64,000 nucleotides of DNA from Thomasclavelia ramosa DSM 1402 (GCF_014131695.1 NZ_CP036346.1:806001-870000); one strand, 5' to 3'. Shown: positions 44,454-53,601, counted from the stretch's first letter. The notes: generated by a model from the sequence alone, not told the origin. A program made the numbers and translations.

Positions 44454-45235
44454 AAAAAATAGGGTATGTGGCATTAGGAGCGTTGTTGCTTGCAATTGTA
44501 TTGTTCATCAGCGGTACGATGATTGGTGGTTTTTCAGAACTGGAAACTCTTTATGATAAGGGTGATTTTACAATCAGTCTACCTATTACTAAAACGATGG
44601 ATGTAACAAAAGAATTTACAGACATTAAAAATTTGGAAATTCAAGCAGAAGCTGGAACTGTTGAATTAATTGAATATGAAGGTAGTACAATTAAAGTTGA
44701 AGCAAAAAATGTGAGCAAAAAAATTAAATTATATCAAGAACAAAACACTTTGATTGTAAAGGATAGTTTTAGATTTTGGCATCTTATAAATGTTACCGAT
44801 ATAACAACTAGAATTAAAATTTATATACCGAATAGCTATGAATTTAATAAAGTTGAATTAGAAGTAGATGCTGGAGAATTGATTGTTCCTAATTTGAAGG
44901 CTAATGATGTTGAAATTGATGTGGATGCTGGAAGTTTTAAGGCCGAAAATATTATTGCATCATATACTAAAGTAGACGTTGATGCCGGGGATGCACGGAT
45001 TAACTTGTTGAATAGTTATCGAAGTGAATTTAACTGCGATGCTGGAGATATTGATGCAACAATGGTAGGTAGTGAATCAGATTACAGTTATGAAGTCGAT
45101 AGTGATGTTGGTGATATTAGTATTGGAAGTTATCGAAGTGACGGACTGAGTGATGAATATAGTCATAGTGGCGGTCAACGTAAAATAGAAGCTGATTGTA
45201 ATGTTGGAAGTATTAGAATTAAGATGGAGGTGTAA
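44450..45235 (+). CDS. DUF4097-family cell-surface protein
   Basis: 261 residues: one N-terminal membrane helix (ALGALLLAIVLFISGTMIGG), then a beta-helix-like outer domain with repeated strands NLEIQAEAGTVELIE, VELEVDAGELIV, EIDVDAGSFKAE, KVDVDAGDARIN, FNCDAGDIDAT. The recurring DAG/DVG turn is the signature of DUF4097 (putative adhesin). It probably lies outside the membrane. Coupled to the HAAS gene by a 4-base overlap, it fits the conserved PadR-HAAS-DUF4097 module linked with envelope stress. Biochemical role unknown. Confidence 0.87.
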   Translation: MKKIGYVALGALLLAIVLFISGTMIGGFSELETLYDKGDFTISLPITKTMDVTKEFTDIKNLEIQAEAGTVELIEYEGSTIKVEAKNVSKKIKLYQEQNTLIVKDSFRFWHLINVTDITTRIKIYIPNSYEFNKVELEVDAGELIVPNLKANDVEIDVDAGSFKAENIIASYTKVDVDAGDARINLLNSYRSEFNCDAGDIDATMVGSESDYSYEVDSDVGDISIGSYRSDGLSDEYSHSGGQRKIEADCNVGSIRIKMEV

Positions 45236-45238
45236 GAA

Positions 45239-45418
45239 ATGAAAAGAATTTATCGATCACGACAAGATCGGATGGTTTGTGGAGTATGTGGTGGAATTGC
45301 AGAATACTTTGATCTTGATCCTTCATTGGTAAGATTAGGTTGGATTATTTTCTCTGCTATGGGAGGCAGTGGCTTTATTGCTTATATTATTGCCGCAATA
45401 GTAATTCCCAGCAGATAA
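45239..45418 (+). CDS. Small PspC-domain protein
   Basis: 59 residues, complete: basic N-terminus MKRIYRSRQDRMVCGVCGGI, then AEYFDLDPSLVRLGWIIF and one membrane helix, the whole being a single PspC domain. PspC proteins sit in the cytoplasmic membrane and take part in envelope-stress responses. GGAGGT, inside the end of the DUF4097 gene, precedes the ATG. Last gene of the operon, followed by a terminator. Confidence 0.9.
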   Translation: MKRIYRSRQDRMVCGVCGGIAEYFDLDPSLVRLGWIIFSAMGGSGFIAYIIAAIVIPSR

Positions 45419-45422
45419 AGGC

Positions 45423-45456
45423 AAAAGCGAGTTCTCAAGAGAATTCGCTTTTATTA
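45423..45456 (+). terminator. Terminator of the PadR operon
   Basis: AAAAGCGAGTTCTC pairs with GAGAATTCGCTTTT (one G-U) around AA, then TTATTA. Confidence 0.85.
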
Positions 45457-45655
45457 TTTTGGTAAAAAGAATAATTTTTTAATCAAAGTTGTCTTCATAA
45501 AATATTGAAATGATTATAATAATATACCTACCTTAAATGACTGATTTTGTTGAATTTGAGGAGTTTTTCTGAAAATTTAATAAATTGGGGTCACAGAAGT
45601 ATAAAACGGTTTTAAATCAGCAATATTTGCCATAATAAGTTATTTTTAAACTAAA

Positions 45656-45678
45656 AGAACCTGTTTAAAACAAGTTCT
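45656..45678 (-). terminator. Terminator of scrB
   Basis: On the minus strand AGAACTTGT pairs with ACAGGTTCT (one wobble) around TTTAA, then TTTTAG. The first stem bases lie in the stop codon. Confidence 0.75.
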
Positions 45679-46975
45679 AGTCAGTAAAGATTTCAAAACC
45701 AGTATTACTCTTAATCGTATCTGCCATTTCATAGACGATATTTGATAAAACATATTGACCATTATTAATATAAATTTCAATAATATCCTGGTCATAGTAG
45801 ATGTTTAAATTACAGTGATCGATTTTTGGTGAACGTAGCTCTTTTAATGCCGTATCAGATTTAAACACATTAGAACGATCGATACAAAGACAATCGTCAT
45901 ACTTGATAAGATAACCTCCAATATTTATGAAATCACCTGTTTTTAAATTAGTCACGATCTTGCATGCCTGCGTAGCTTTAAACTCAGTTGCAGGCTTTTT
46001 AAAGAGACTATCGACAGATGGATGAATATTCGTAAATATAGCATCATTTTGATATGTGATTACACGTGGATAAGTAATTAATCCAATCCAGTTAGCTTCA
46101 TCGGCAACAGGCATACGCATCCAGCCTACATAAATTCTTCGTCCGGCTTCGTCAATCGTTGTTTGGGGAGCATAAATATCTAAACCATAGTCAAGATAAT
46201 TTAGTTCACCAGTAATCTCTAATTGACAGTTTTGATGATCAAAATTAGCTGTTGTAATACGTGCGTGAGATGGATAGCCGCTATCATTAGTCCGTTCTGG
46301 AGACATGATCAATATATCCTGATGGGCAACTGTAAAAATATCTGGGCATTCCCACATATCACCGCATTTAATGCCGCGATAATTATTAGCATAATGCCAT
46401 TCAGTTGCATTTTTAGAAGTATAAAATAATAATTGACCATTATAATCATTGTTATCATCTAAATACTTACTTGCTAAAACCATATAGTAAGTATCTTGGA
46501 ATTTCCATACTTTTGGATCACGTGTATGAACAGGATGACCGACTTCGCCATCTTTAAATACTGGAATGATCAATTGTTTTTGATTAAGATTATCGAAGTT
46601 AAATCCATCATCGCTTATAATCATACTTTGGCTAGAATAAAAATCATAACCTGGGGCAGTTTTATGAATATTTTCGGGATTGACTTTTTGATAAACAACA
46701 GACGTATAATATAGATACATTTTTTTATCAACTTCTAATGCTGAACCAGAAAAACAACCATTTGCATCAAAGTCTTTACTAGGGTATAATGCAATTCCCT
46801 GGTCAACCCAGTTTACTAGGTCTTTACTAGTAGCATGACCCCAGTGCATTGTTCCCCACTTATTTTCATAAGGAAAATGCTGATAAAATAAATGATAATT
46901 ATTTTGGTAATAAATAAACCCGATAGGATCATTGATCCAATGTTTAGGGGCTGTTAAATGATATTTTGGGTGCAT
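45677..46975 (-). CDS. scrB: GH32 sucrose-6-phosphate hydrolase (invertase)
   Basis: Hydrolyses sucrose-6-phosphate, or related fructosides, to glucose-6-phosphate and fructose; cytoplasmic since no signal peptide is present. 432 residues. Five-bladed propeller motifs: nucleophile Asp in HWINDPIGF (usually WMNDPNG, here Ile replaces Asn), HTRDPKVW with the transition-state Asp, and the acid/base Glu in WECPD. A shortened C-terminal beta-sandwich ends the protein. AAGGAGG precedes the ATG. The scrK fructokinase would process its fructose. No sucrose PTS gene is in view. Confidence 0.9.
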   Translation of the reverse strand: MHPKYHLTAPKHWINDPIGFIYYQNNYHLFYQHFPYENKWGTMHWGHATSKDLVNWVDQGIALYPSKDFDANGCFSGSALEVDKKMYLYYTSVVYQKVNPENIHKTAPGYDFYSSQSMIISDDGFNFDNLNQKQLIIPVFKDGEVGHPVHTRDPKVWKFQDTYYMVLASKYLDDNNDYNGQLLFYTSKNATEWHYANNYRGIKCGDMWECPDIFTVAHQDILIMSPERTNDSGYPSHARITTANFDHQNCQLEITGELNYLDYGLDIYAPQTTIDEAGRRIYVGWMRMPVADEANWIGLITYPRVITYQNDAIFTNIHPSVDSLFKKPATEFKATQACKIVTNLKTGDFINIGGYLIKYDDCLCIDRSNVFKSDTALKELRSPKIDHCNLNIYYDQDIIEIYINNGQYVLSNIVYEMADTIKSNTGFEIFTD

Positions 46976-47002
46976 GTAATTTCCTCCTTGATGTACAGAT
47001 AG

Positions 47003-47031
47003 ATTATAATATAAATTAAATAATCAAACAA
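47003..47031 (-). promoter_or_regulatory. SigA promoter of scrB
   Basis: On the minus strand TTGTTT (47026-47031), 17-base spacer, TATAAT (47003-47008). No operator dyad is seen. Confidence 0.75.
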
Positions 47032-47037
47032 TAAAAA

Positions 47038-47060
47038 AGGAGTCTGTTTAACAAACTCCT
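47038..47060 (-). terminator. Terminator of pepT-dgk
   Basis: On the minus strand AGGAGTTTGT pairs with ACAGACTCCT around TAA, then TTTTTTATT. It overlaps the dgk stop codon. Confidence 0.85.
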
Positions 47061-47955
47061 ATGGTACTAAAATATTGATAGCTTGGCTTATTGCTTCAAT
47101 TGTCACTGGCAATGGTGACCCCTCTTCACCATCAATATCAATTACAACTTTTTGTTGGCTGTAAATCTCAATTTTTTTTGCTTGAACATAAGAAATAAAT
47201 GGGCTATTAGCATGTTTTTTCAACAAATAATCTTTTGATAGAGCAACTAAATCAGTAACAGAACATTTTTTTATTACGATTAAATCAAGCATTCCATCTT
47301 GAATATCTGCATAAGGGATAATATTTTCAAATCCGCCAACACGATTTGTATTTGTAACCATAAACATTTTTGCTTCTGTTTCTAAAATATTAGCATCATC
47401 TAAAACAATTTTTAAATTAATATTAGTATTTAATTGACTAGGAAGATTAGCAATACCGTTTAGATAGTAAGCTAAGGGACCTAATCTTTTTTTATCAGCT
47501 TTGCTAACGGTGAATGATACATCACTGAACATTCCCCCGGCAGCCACATTCATAAAATAGCGTTCGTTGATTTTACCTACATCGCAACAGACAGTCTTAA
47601 AATTATTGATTAAATTACAAACTCCTTCGATATTGCTAGGTAGGTTCAAATAATTTGCGAAGTCATTGACAGTTCCCGCTGCCAGTATACATAGTGGAAT
47701 TTTTTTATCGCTGGCAACCATCCCGCTAACTACTTCATTGATCGTTCCATCACCGCCAACTACTGTAATGAAATCATAGTCTTGTTCGTCAGCATTTAGT
47801 GCTTTAAAATAAGCATCATCTTTTTTTAAGGTGTAGAAAACATCAATATGATTAATTAATTGACGCAAAGTAAGCTGCCCAATTAATTTATCTAAAGTGT
47901 TTTGAATAGTCCGTTGTCCCGAAGACGGATTAATAATGAATAAACAGCGTTTCAT
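47059..47955 (-). CDS. Diacylglycerol kinase-family lipid kinase (DgkB/YegS type)
   Basis: 298-residue soluble lipid kinase. N-terminal FIINPSSGQRTIQNTLDKL, the nucleotide motif VVGGDGTINEVVSG and LAAGTVNDFANYL are hallmarks of the DAGK catalytic domain; the C-terminal half has EDGMLDL-like QDGMLDLIVIK. Such enzymes recycle diacylglycerol released during lipoteichoic acid synthesis or phosphorylate related lipids. It starts 4 bases after the pepT stop and shares its transcript. Confidence 0.9.
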   Translation of the reverse strand: MKRCLFIINPSSGQRTIQNTLDKLIGQLTLRQLINHIDVFYTLKKDDAYFKALNADEQDYDFITVVGGDGTINEVVSGMVASDKKIPLCILAAGTVNDFANYLNLPSNIEGVCNLINNFKTVCCDVGKINERYFMNVAAGGMFSDVSFTVSKADKKRLGPLAYYLNGIANLPSQLNTNINLKIVLDDANILETEAKMFMVTNTNRVGGFENIIPYADIQDGMLDLIVIKKCSVTDLVALSKDYLLKKHANSPFISYVQAKKIEIYSQQKVVIDIDGEEGSPLPVTIEAISQAINILVP

Positions 47956-47959
47956 AAAA

Positions 47960-49168
47960 CTACTCTTTAATCAGCTCTTTTAAAATTTCAACTGATTGTT
48001 TCATCATCGTGAGTGAAACAAATTCAAATGGACCATGGAAATTATCACCGCCGGTGCCGATGTTTGGGCAAGGAAGCCCCATAAATGTTAAGCGAGCACC
48101 ATCGGTACCACCACGGATAGGACTAGCAAAACCTTGGATTCCAACACTATTCATTGCTTTTTCTAATCTTTCAATTATATAATAATTTTCTTTGATAACT
48201 TCTGCCATATTTAAATATGATTCTTTAATATCTAGTTTGATCAATTCATATCCATATTTTTCATCTAAATATTTTTTAATACGTTTAAAATCATTGATTT
48301 GTTTTTTGGCTAATGTAAGATCGTGATTTCTAATGATGTATTCTAAAGTAGCTTTTTCACAACCACCTTCTAAATGGTGAAGATGATTGAAACCATCATA
48401 ACCATCAGTAAAATATGCTTTTTGCTGAGCTGGCAGCATGTTTTCAAATTCAATTGCAACATTGATTGCACTAACCATTTTATCTTTGGCATTTCCTGGG
48501 TGGATTGATTTTCCGGTTATTTCAACTTGAGCACTATATGCATTAAAGTTTTCATAATTATATTCTTCAATATCCCCACCATCTAAAGTATAGGCATATT
48601 TGGCTCCAAATTTATTAACATCGAAATTATCAGCTCCACGCCCGACTTCTTCATCAGGAGTAAAAGCAATTTTAATATCATTATGTTTGACTTCAGGATG
48701 TTCATACAAATAATTTGCTAAATCCATAATGATAGCAACACCAGCTTTATCATCAGCTCCTAATAAAGTAGTACCGTCAGTAGTGATTAAATCATGACCA
48801 ACCATTTTCTTTAGACTAACAAATTCTTCAGGGTCTAAAGAAAGTCCTAATTCTTTATTGATTTCGATGATAGAACCATCATAATTATTGATTTTTTGAG
48901 GTTTAATATTAGTTCCGCTAGCATCTGGAGAAGTATCCATATGAGCAATAAAGCCGATGATATCCCCGGTACCACCATTCCCTTTAATTGTTCCATAAAC
49001 AATACCGTATTCATCCAAATGTGCATCTGTGATTCCTAATTCCAACATTTCTTTAACTAATTCTTTTCCTAAATCTAGTTGTTTCAGCGTTGAAGGGGTA
49101 GTATCTGAGTATTCATCTGATTGTGTATCAATGCTTACATATTTTAAAAATCTTTCTTCAATATCCAT
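47960..49168 (-). CDS. pepT: Peptidase T (tripeptide aminopeptidase)
   Basis: M20B zinc peptidase that removes the N-terminal residue of tripeptides in the cytoplasm. 402 residues. Metal and catalytic motifs: AHMDTSPD, LLGADDKAGVAII, the catalytic Glu in TPDEEVGRGAD, the LDGGD segment, HPGNAKDKMVSAIN in the dimer lid, and IRGGTDGARLTFMG. AAAGGAGA precedes the ATG. Forms an operon with dgk. It complements the Opp transporter encoded downstream. Confidence 0.95.
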   Translation of the reverse strand: MDIEERFLKYVSIDTQSDEYSDTTPSTLKQLDLGKELVKEMLELGITDAHLDEYGIVYGTIKGNGGTGDIIGFIAHMDTSPDASGTNIKPQKINNYDGSIIEINKELGLSLDPEEFVSLKKMVGHDLITTDGTTLLGADDKAGVAIIMDLANYLYEHPEVKHNDIKIAFTPDEEVGRGADNFDVNKFGAKYAYTLDGGDIEEYNYENFNAYSAQVEITGKSIHPGNAKDKMVSAINVAIEFENMLPAQQKAYFTDGYDGFNHLHHLEGGCEKATLEYIIRNHDLTLAKKQINDFKRIKKYLDEKYGYELIKLDIKESYLNMAEVIKENYYIIERLEKAMNSVGIQGFASPIRGGTDGARLTFMGLPCPNIGTGGDNFHGPFEFVSLTMMKQSVEILKELIKE

Positions 49169-49196
49169 ATTATTTCTCCTTTAACCTAATACATTA

Positions 49197-49224
49197 ATTA
49201 TACTCATTATTGATAAATAGACAA
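49197..49224 (-). promoter_or_regulatory. Promoter of pepT-dgk
   Basis: On the minus strand TTGTCT (49219-49224), 16-base spacer, TATAAT (49197-49202). Confidence 0.65.
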
Positions 49225-49334
49225 CTGTTGAGGGCTAAGGAAATTAATTTTTCTTACTTTAGTACCCTTTAAGTTTCTTTACTAAATAGAATTTCTAGTT
49301 TAAAATCATTTTATCAATTATTAAAGGAGAAGTT

Positions 49335-49922
49335 ATGGCTAAATATTATGCAGTAAAAAATGGTCGCAAACCAGGAATTTATTCATCTTGGGATGAATGT
49401 AAGAAACAAGTTGAGAAATTTAAAGGAGCAATATATAAATCATTTACTTCATTAGAGGATGCAAAAGTATTTATTAAAGAAGAAAAGATAGAATTTGATG
49501 GGGGTTTAATTGCTTATGTTGATGGCAGCTACAATATTAAGACACATGAATATGGTTTTGGATGTGTGATTATTGAGGAACAAAAAGTAATCAAAGAAAT
49601 GTATGGTAAAGGTGCTGATGAAAATTATGCTTCGATGCGTAATGTTGCGGGTGAAATTTTAGGCAGTATTTGTGCAATGGAATTTGCTAAAAACAATGGT
49701 TATAAACAAATTTGTATTTATTTTGATTACGAGGGAATTGAAAAATGGGCAAATGGTATGTGGAAAGCAAACAAACCAGGAACACAAGAATATCAGCGTA
49801 AAGTAAAAGAGTATCGTCAAGATTTAAAAATTGCATTTGTCAAAGTATTAGCCCATAGTGGTGATTTTTATAATGAAAGAGCTGATGTATTAGCGAAAAA
49901 GGCGGTTGGAATTAATGGCTAA
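49335..49922 (+). CDS. rnhA: Ribonuclease H1-like protein with N-terminal hybrid-binding domain
   Basis: 195 residues. The first 48 (KYYAVKNGRKPGIYSSWDE...YKSFTSLEDAKVFI) are the small RNA:DNA hybrid-binding domain of RNase H1 (viroplasmin fold). The catalytic domain has Asp in AYVDGSYN, Glu in NVAGEILG, Asp in YFDYEGIEKW and the terminal Asp in NERADVLAK. It degrades RNA in RNA:DNA hybrids. AAAGGAGA precedes the ATG. The nuclease gene overlaps its last 8 bases. Confidence 0.93.
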   Translation: MAKYYAVKNGRKPGIYSSWDECKKQVEKFKGAIYKSFTSLEDAKVFIKEEKIEFDGGLIAYVDGSYNIKTHEYGFGCVIIEEQKVIKEMYGKGADENYASMRNVAGEILGSICAMEFAKNNGYKQICIYFDYEGIEKWANGMWKANKPGTQEYQRKVKEYRQDLKIAFVKVLAHSGDFYNERADVLAKKAVGING

Positions 49923-50448
49923 GAAGATTAAACTAACAAAAACACAACAAAAGAAATTATTAAGATCATGGCTTGGAATCATAGTTATCTTGGCGGTAAT
50001 TGGTTACAATTTTTATCAGCAGAACAAATCAATTCCCACAGGCGAACGATTTGAAGTAACTTTAGATAGATGTGTTGATGGTGACACAGCATGGTTCAAT
50101 GTAGATGGTGAGAGTACAAAAGTTCGTTTTTTATATATTGATACACCTGAATCAACTAAAGAGATAGAGCCGTATGGTAAAGAAGCGAGCGATTATACAA
50201 AAACACAATTGACGAATGCTGCGAAAATCGAATTGGAATTAAATGTAGATGGTGATAGTAAAGATAAGTATGGGCGTTTATTAGCATGGGTCTTTGTAGA
50301 TGGTGAATTACTTCAAGAACAAATTGCTCGTGAAGGTTTAGTTGAAAAGTTCTATGATTACGGATATGACTACACTTATAAAAATGAAATTATTGAGGCA
50401 GCAAATAGTGCTAAAAGTATGAGAAAAGGGATTTATTCTGAAAATTAA
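49915..50448 (+). CDS. Membrane-anchored thermonuclease-like nuclease (SNase family)
   Basis: 177 residues: a basic N-terminus and one membrane helix (WLGIIVILAVIGYNFY), then a staphylococcal-nuclease OB fold. Catalytic equivalents are visible: CVDGDTAWF, the first Arg in VRFLYIDTPES with the following Glu, and the second Arg in YGRLLAWVFVDG. Calcium-dependent cleavage of DNA and RNA outside the cell is the family activity; a tether would keep it at the surface. ATG 49915 lies inside the rnhA end; a TTG at 49906 is the other option. Confidence 0.88.
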   Translation: MAKKIKLTKTQQKKLLRSWLGIIVILAVIGYNFYQQNKSIPTGERFEVTLDRCVDGDTAWFNVDGESTKVRFLYIDTPESTKEIEPYGKEASDYTKTQLTNAAKIELELNVDGDSKDKYGRLLAWVFVDGELLQEQIAREGLVEKFYDYGYDYTYKNEIIEAANSAKSMRKGIYSEN

Positions 50449-50483
50449 ATTGTATGCGCTTTAATACAAAATTAAATAAATTA

Positions 50484-50512
50484 TTGACTTGATAATAAAT
50501 TATTGGTATAAT
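50484..50512 (+). promoter_or_regulatory. SigA promoter of the opp operon
   Basis: TTGACT (50484-50489), 17-base spacer containing a TGG extension, TATAAT (50507-50512). Transcript start near 50519 gives a leader of about 190 bases. Confidence 0.8.
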
Positions 50513-50564
50513 TATCGCAGAAATCAATTAAAGTATGGTATTTATAAAAAAATTTTAATACCAA

Positions 50565-50600
50565 CAAATTGTGTATAATCGTATACAATTTGCGGTTTTT
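50565..50600 (+). promoter_or_regulatory. Leader hairpin of the opp operon, candidate attenuator
   Basis: CAAATTGT and ACAATTTG close a hairpin whose loop holds GTATAATCGTAT, followed by CGGTTTTT. A smaller hairpin TGGTATT/AATACCA precedes it (50536-50562). After it comes a short GC-rich run with CCCTAGGGG (50607-50635). The layout suggests conditional termination before oppB, but I cannot assign it to a known riboswitch; no leader peptide is evident. Confidence 0.45.
50571..50588. repeat. Shared 18-base near-palindromic motif, copy 1
   Basis: GTGTATAATCGTATACAA recurs at 60221-60238 with one change (T for C). Its right part is close to the palindrome TTGTATACAA. Both copies stand in intergenic leader regions. 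Confidence 0.55.
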
Positions 50601-50707
50601 GGGCGGAATCCCTAGGGGCTCATGGGGTTAGCGTGTAAAAAAATGTTTGAAATTTGATACATATTAAGGTATCCTAGTAGATATATAGTAAAGGAATAGG
50701 TGATTAA

Positions 50708-51625
50708 ATGTTTAGGTATGTTTTAAAGCGGGTGCTCATTGGTATCGTAACACTGTTCTTACTTTCATCAGCAACATTCTTTTTGATGAAGGCAACACCA
50801 GGGTCGCCAATTAGTGGTGAAAAATATAAAAATGAAGCGGCACGCGAAATTGCGATTAAAAAGTACAATTTAGATAAGCCAGTATTTGAGCAATATACTC
50901 TATACATGAATGATTTGATTCATGGTGATTTAGGGGAAAGTATTGTTCGTCCTGGACGTGATGTAGGTACAACAATCTCACAAAGTTTCCCAGTTACAGC
51001 GAGACTAGGTGCAATTGCTTTTGCCTCAGCACTAGTGATTGGAGTTGCACTAGGTACTGCAGCTGCATTATCAAAACGTAAATGGCTTAACAATCTTTGT
51101 ATGTTTATTGCAACAATCGGGGTATCTGTACCATCATTTTTGATCGGGGTACTTTTAATGATTGTTCTGGGGGTTAAATTGAAGCTGTTCCCATTTGTGG
51201 GGCTGACTTCACCGGCTCATTATGTTTTACCAGCCTTGTCATTGGCGTTTTATCCAATTGCCATGGTATGTCGTTTAACTAGAAGTAGTATGCTTGAAGT
51301 TATGCGTCAAGATTATATTATCTTAGCGCGGTCAAAAGGAACACCTTATAAAAAGGTCGTTATTAAGCATGCGTTAAAAAATGCATTGATTCCAGTTATT
51401 ACATATGCAGGTCCTGCGTTTGCCTACATGTTAACAGGAAGTTTCGTTATTGAAACTCTATTCTCAGTACCAGGAATTGGACGAGAAATGGTTTCAAGTA
51501 TTCAAACTCGTGATTATTCAATGATTATGGGATTAACAATATTCTTAGGATTCTTGGTAATTTCATTTAATATTATTACTGATTTACTATCAGCAGTAGT
51601 AGATCCACGAATCAAATTAAAATAG
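50708..51625 (+). CDS. oppB: Oligopeptide ABC transporter permease, OppB type
   Basis: 305-residue inner-membrane permease, about six helices. Family start FRYVLKRVLIGIVTLFLLSS, the periplasmic-loop segment with GDLGESIV, and the EAA coupling motif around ILARSKGTPYKKVVIKHALKNALIPV that contacts the ATPases. First gene of oppBCDFA, which imports peptides. The start follows AGG-AATAGGTG. Confidence 0.94.
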   Translation: MFRYVLKRVLIGIVTLFLLSSATFFLMKATPGSPISGEKYKNEAAREIAIKKYNLDKPVFEQYTLYMNDLIHGDLGESIVRPGRDVGTTISQSFPVTARLGAIAFASALVIGVALGTAAALSKRKWLNNLCMFIATIGVSVPSFLIGVLLMIVLGVKLKLFPFVGLTSPAHYVLPALSLAFYPIAMVCRLTRSSMLEVMRQDYIILARSKGTPYKKVVIKHALKNALIPVITYAGPAFAYMLTGSFVIETLFSVPGIGREMVSSIQTRDYSMIMGLTIFLGFLVISFNIITDLLSAVVDPRIKLK

Positions 51626-51636
51626 GAGGAAGCAAG

Positions 51637-52572
51637 ATGGAAGAAAATAAGGTAATGAACATCGAACTTACTCCAGAAATGTTTGAGAAGTTAGATGATT
51701 CGAAAAAGAATAGCGAAAAAATCGCTTACGAAAGTAAAACATATATTGCAGATGCTTGGAATCGTTTCAAGAAAAATAAATTAGCATTGATTGGGTTATG
51801 CTTTTTATTGGTAATGGCAATTGGATGTATCTTTGTGCCAATTTTCTCATCATACACTTATGATGGACAAAATATGGCTAATACTTTCGCTGGTCCATCA
51901 ATGGATCATATCTTTGGTACTGACCGCTTTGGTCGTGATGTACTGGTTAGGATTATGTACGGTGGGCGGATCTCACTTGCAGTTGGATTCTCAGCCGCAA
52001 TTATTTCTTTATGTGTTGGGGTTACTTATGGGGCTATCGCTGGATATGCTGGCGGAAAAGTCGATATGATTATGATGCGTATCGTTGATGCCTTATATTC
52101 TATCCCAGATATGTTATACTTAATTATGATTACAGTTGTATTGGGTTCAAATTTCCAGTCGATCATAATTGGGATCTGTATTTCCTCATGGATGGGGATG
52201 GCTCGACAAGTACGGGCTCAAGTAATGACTTTAAAAGAACAAGAATTCTCATTAGCAGCCTTTGTTTTAGGAGCTAGCAAAAAAAGAATTTTATTAAAAC
52301 ACTTGATTATAAATAGTATGGGACCAATTATTGTTTCATTTACAATGTTAGTTCCAAGTGCAATTTTCTATGAAGCAACATTAGGATTCTTAGGTATCGG
52401 TTTATCAGCTCCACAAGCCAGCTGGGGGACTTTAGCTAATGATGCACGGGCGATGATCAGTTCACAGCCATTACAGGTTGTATGGCCAATTTTAGCAATC
52501 TGTTTAACTATGTTAGCTTTAAACTTTATTGGTGATGGTTTAGGGGATGCCCTTGACCCTAAGAAGAAGTAG
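51637..52572 (+). CDS. oppC: Oligopeptide ABC transporter permease, OppC type
   Basis: 311-residue second permease. An N-terminal cytoplasmic extension of about 45 residues precedes WNRFKKNKLALIGLCFLLVM. HIFGTDRFGRDVLVRIMYG and the EAA motif (SLAAFVLGASKKRILLKHLIINSMGPI) are typical of OppC/DppC. AGGAGG precedes the ATG, 11 bases after oppB. Confidence 0.95.
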   Translation: MEENKVMNIELTPEMFEKLDDSKKNSEKIAYESKTYIADAWNRFKKNKLALIGLCFLLVMAIGCIFVPIFSSYTYDGQNMANTFAGPSMDHIFGTDRFGRDVLVRIMYGGRISLAVGFSAAIISLCVGVTYGAIAGYAGGKVDMIMMRIVDALYSIPDMLYLIMITVVLGSNFQSIIIGICISSWMGMARQVRAQVMTLKEQEFSLAAFVLGASKKRILLKHLIINSMGPIIVSFTMLVPSAIFYEATLGFLGIGLSAPQASWGTLANDARAMISSQPLQVVWPILAICLTMLALNFIGDGLGDALDPKKK

Positions 52573-52587
52573 GAGGGGAATTATAGA

Positions 52588-53598
52588 ATGAAGATGTTAG
52601 AAGTAAATGACCTTACTACTGAATTTAGTACCGAAAATGGAACAGTTAAAGCTGTTCGTGATGTATCATTTTATGTAGATAAGGGCGAAGTGTTAGGTGT
52701 TGTTGGTGAATCTGGTTCAGGTAAATCACAAACAATGTTCTCAATTATGGGATTACTAGCTGGAAATGGTAGTGTAACTAATGGGTCAATTAAAATTGAT
52801 GGTGAAGAAATAGCACCGACTCATTTTGATAGTCGTAAAAAATATGAAGAAACAATGGATCGAATTCGTGGTAATGATATGGCAATGATCTTCCAAGATC
52901 CAATGACTTTCTTAAATCCGACATTAAGAATTGAGACTCAATTAATTGAACCGATTATTAATCATAATCCAAAAATTTCAAAAAAAGAAGCACGTGATAA
53001 AGCGATTGATTTAATGCGTAAAGTAGGAATTCCTTCACCAGAAGATCGAATTCGTCAATATCCTCATCAATTCTCTGGTGGGATGCGTCAAAGAATCATC
53101 ATTGCAATCGCTTTAGCGTGTGATCCAAAAGTAATCATTGCTGATGAACCTACAACAGCGTTAGATGTTACAATCCAGGCGCAAGTATTAGATTTGATTG
53201 GAAGTTTAAAAGATGAAATCGATTCAAGTATTATCATGATTACTCATGATTTAGGAGTAGTTGCTAGTATTTGTGATCGTATTGCTATTATGTATGGTGG
53301 TAAAATTGTAGAAACTGGAACTACTGATGAAATTTTCTATAATCCACAACATCCATATACAAAAGGATTACTTTCATGTATTGCCAATCCTGAAGATTTA
53401 GAGAAAAAAGAATTACATCCGATCCCTGGATCACCACCTGATTTATTAAATATTTCAGAAGGATGTCCATTCCTTGATCGTTGTGAAAACGCAATGAATA
53501 TTTGTGTTGATCACATGGATGAGTATCGTAATTTTTCAAGTACTCACTGCAGCTCATGCTGGTTAAATAATCCATATTTGAAAAGGAAAGGGGAATAG
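52588..53598 (+). CDS. oppD: Oligopeptide ABC transporter ATPase, OppD type
   Basis: 336-residue ATPase. Walker A GESGSGKS, Q-loop FQDPMTFLNP, signature FSGGMRQR, Walker B VIIADEPTTALD and H-loop ITHDLG. The C-terminal oligopeptide-transporter extension has Cys residues (GCPFLDRCENAMNIC, THCSSCW) that may bind an iron-sulfur cluster as in some Dpp ATPases. AGGAGGGG precedes the ATG. Confidence 0.95.
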   Translation: MKMLEVNDLTTEFSTENGTVKAVRDVSFYVDKGEVLGVVGESGSGKSQTMFSIMGLLAGNGSVTNGSIKIDGEEIAPTHFDSRKKYEETMDRIRGNDMAMIFQDPMTFLNPTLRIETQLIEPIINHNPKISKKEARDKAIDLMRKVGIPSPEDRIRQYPHQFSGGMRQRIIIAIALACDPKVIIADEPTTALDVTIQAQVLDLIGSLKDEIDSSIIMITHDLGVVASICDRIAIMYGGKIVETGTTDEIFYNPQHPYTKGLLSCIANPEDLEKKELHPIPGSPPDLLNISEGCPFLDRCENAMNICVDHMDEYRNFSSTHCSSCWLNNPYLKRKGE

Positions 53599-53601
53599 AC
53601 A

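Noticed and set aside
50519-50707. Known riboswitch (T-box, SAM, lysine, glycine) before oppB
   Set aside because: No consensus core of these classes is recognisable, so only a candidate attenuator is reported.
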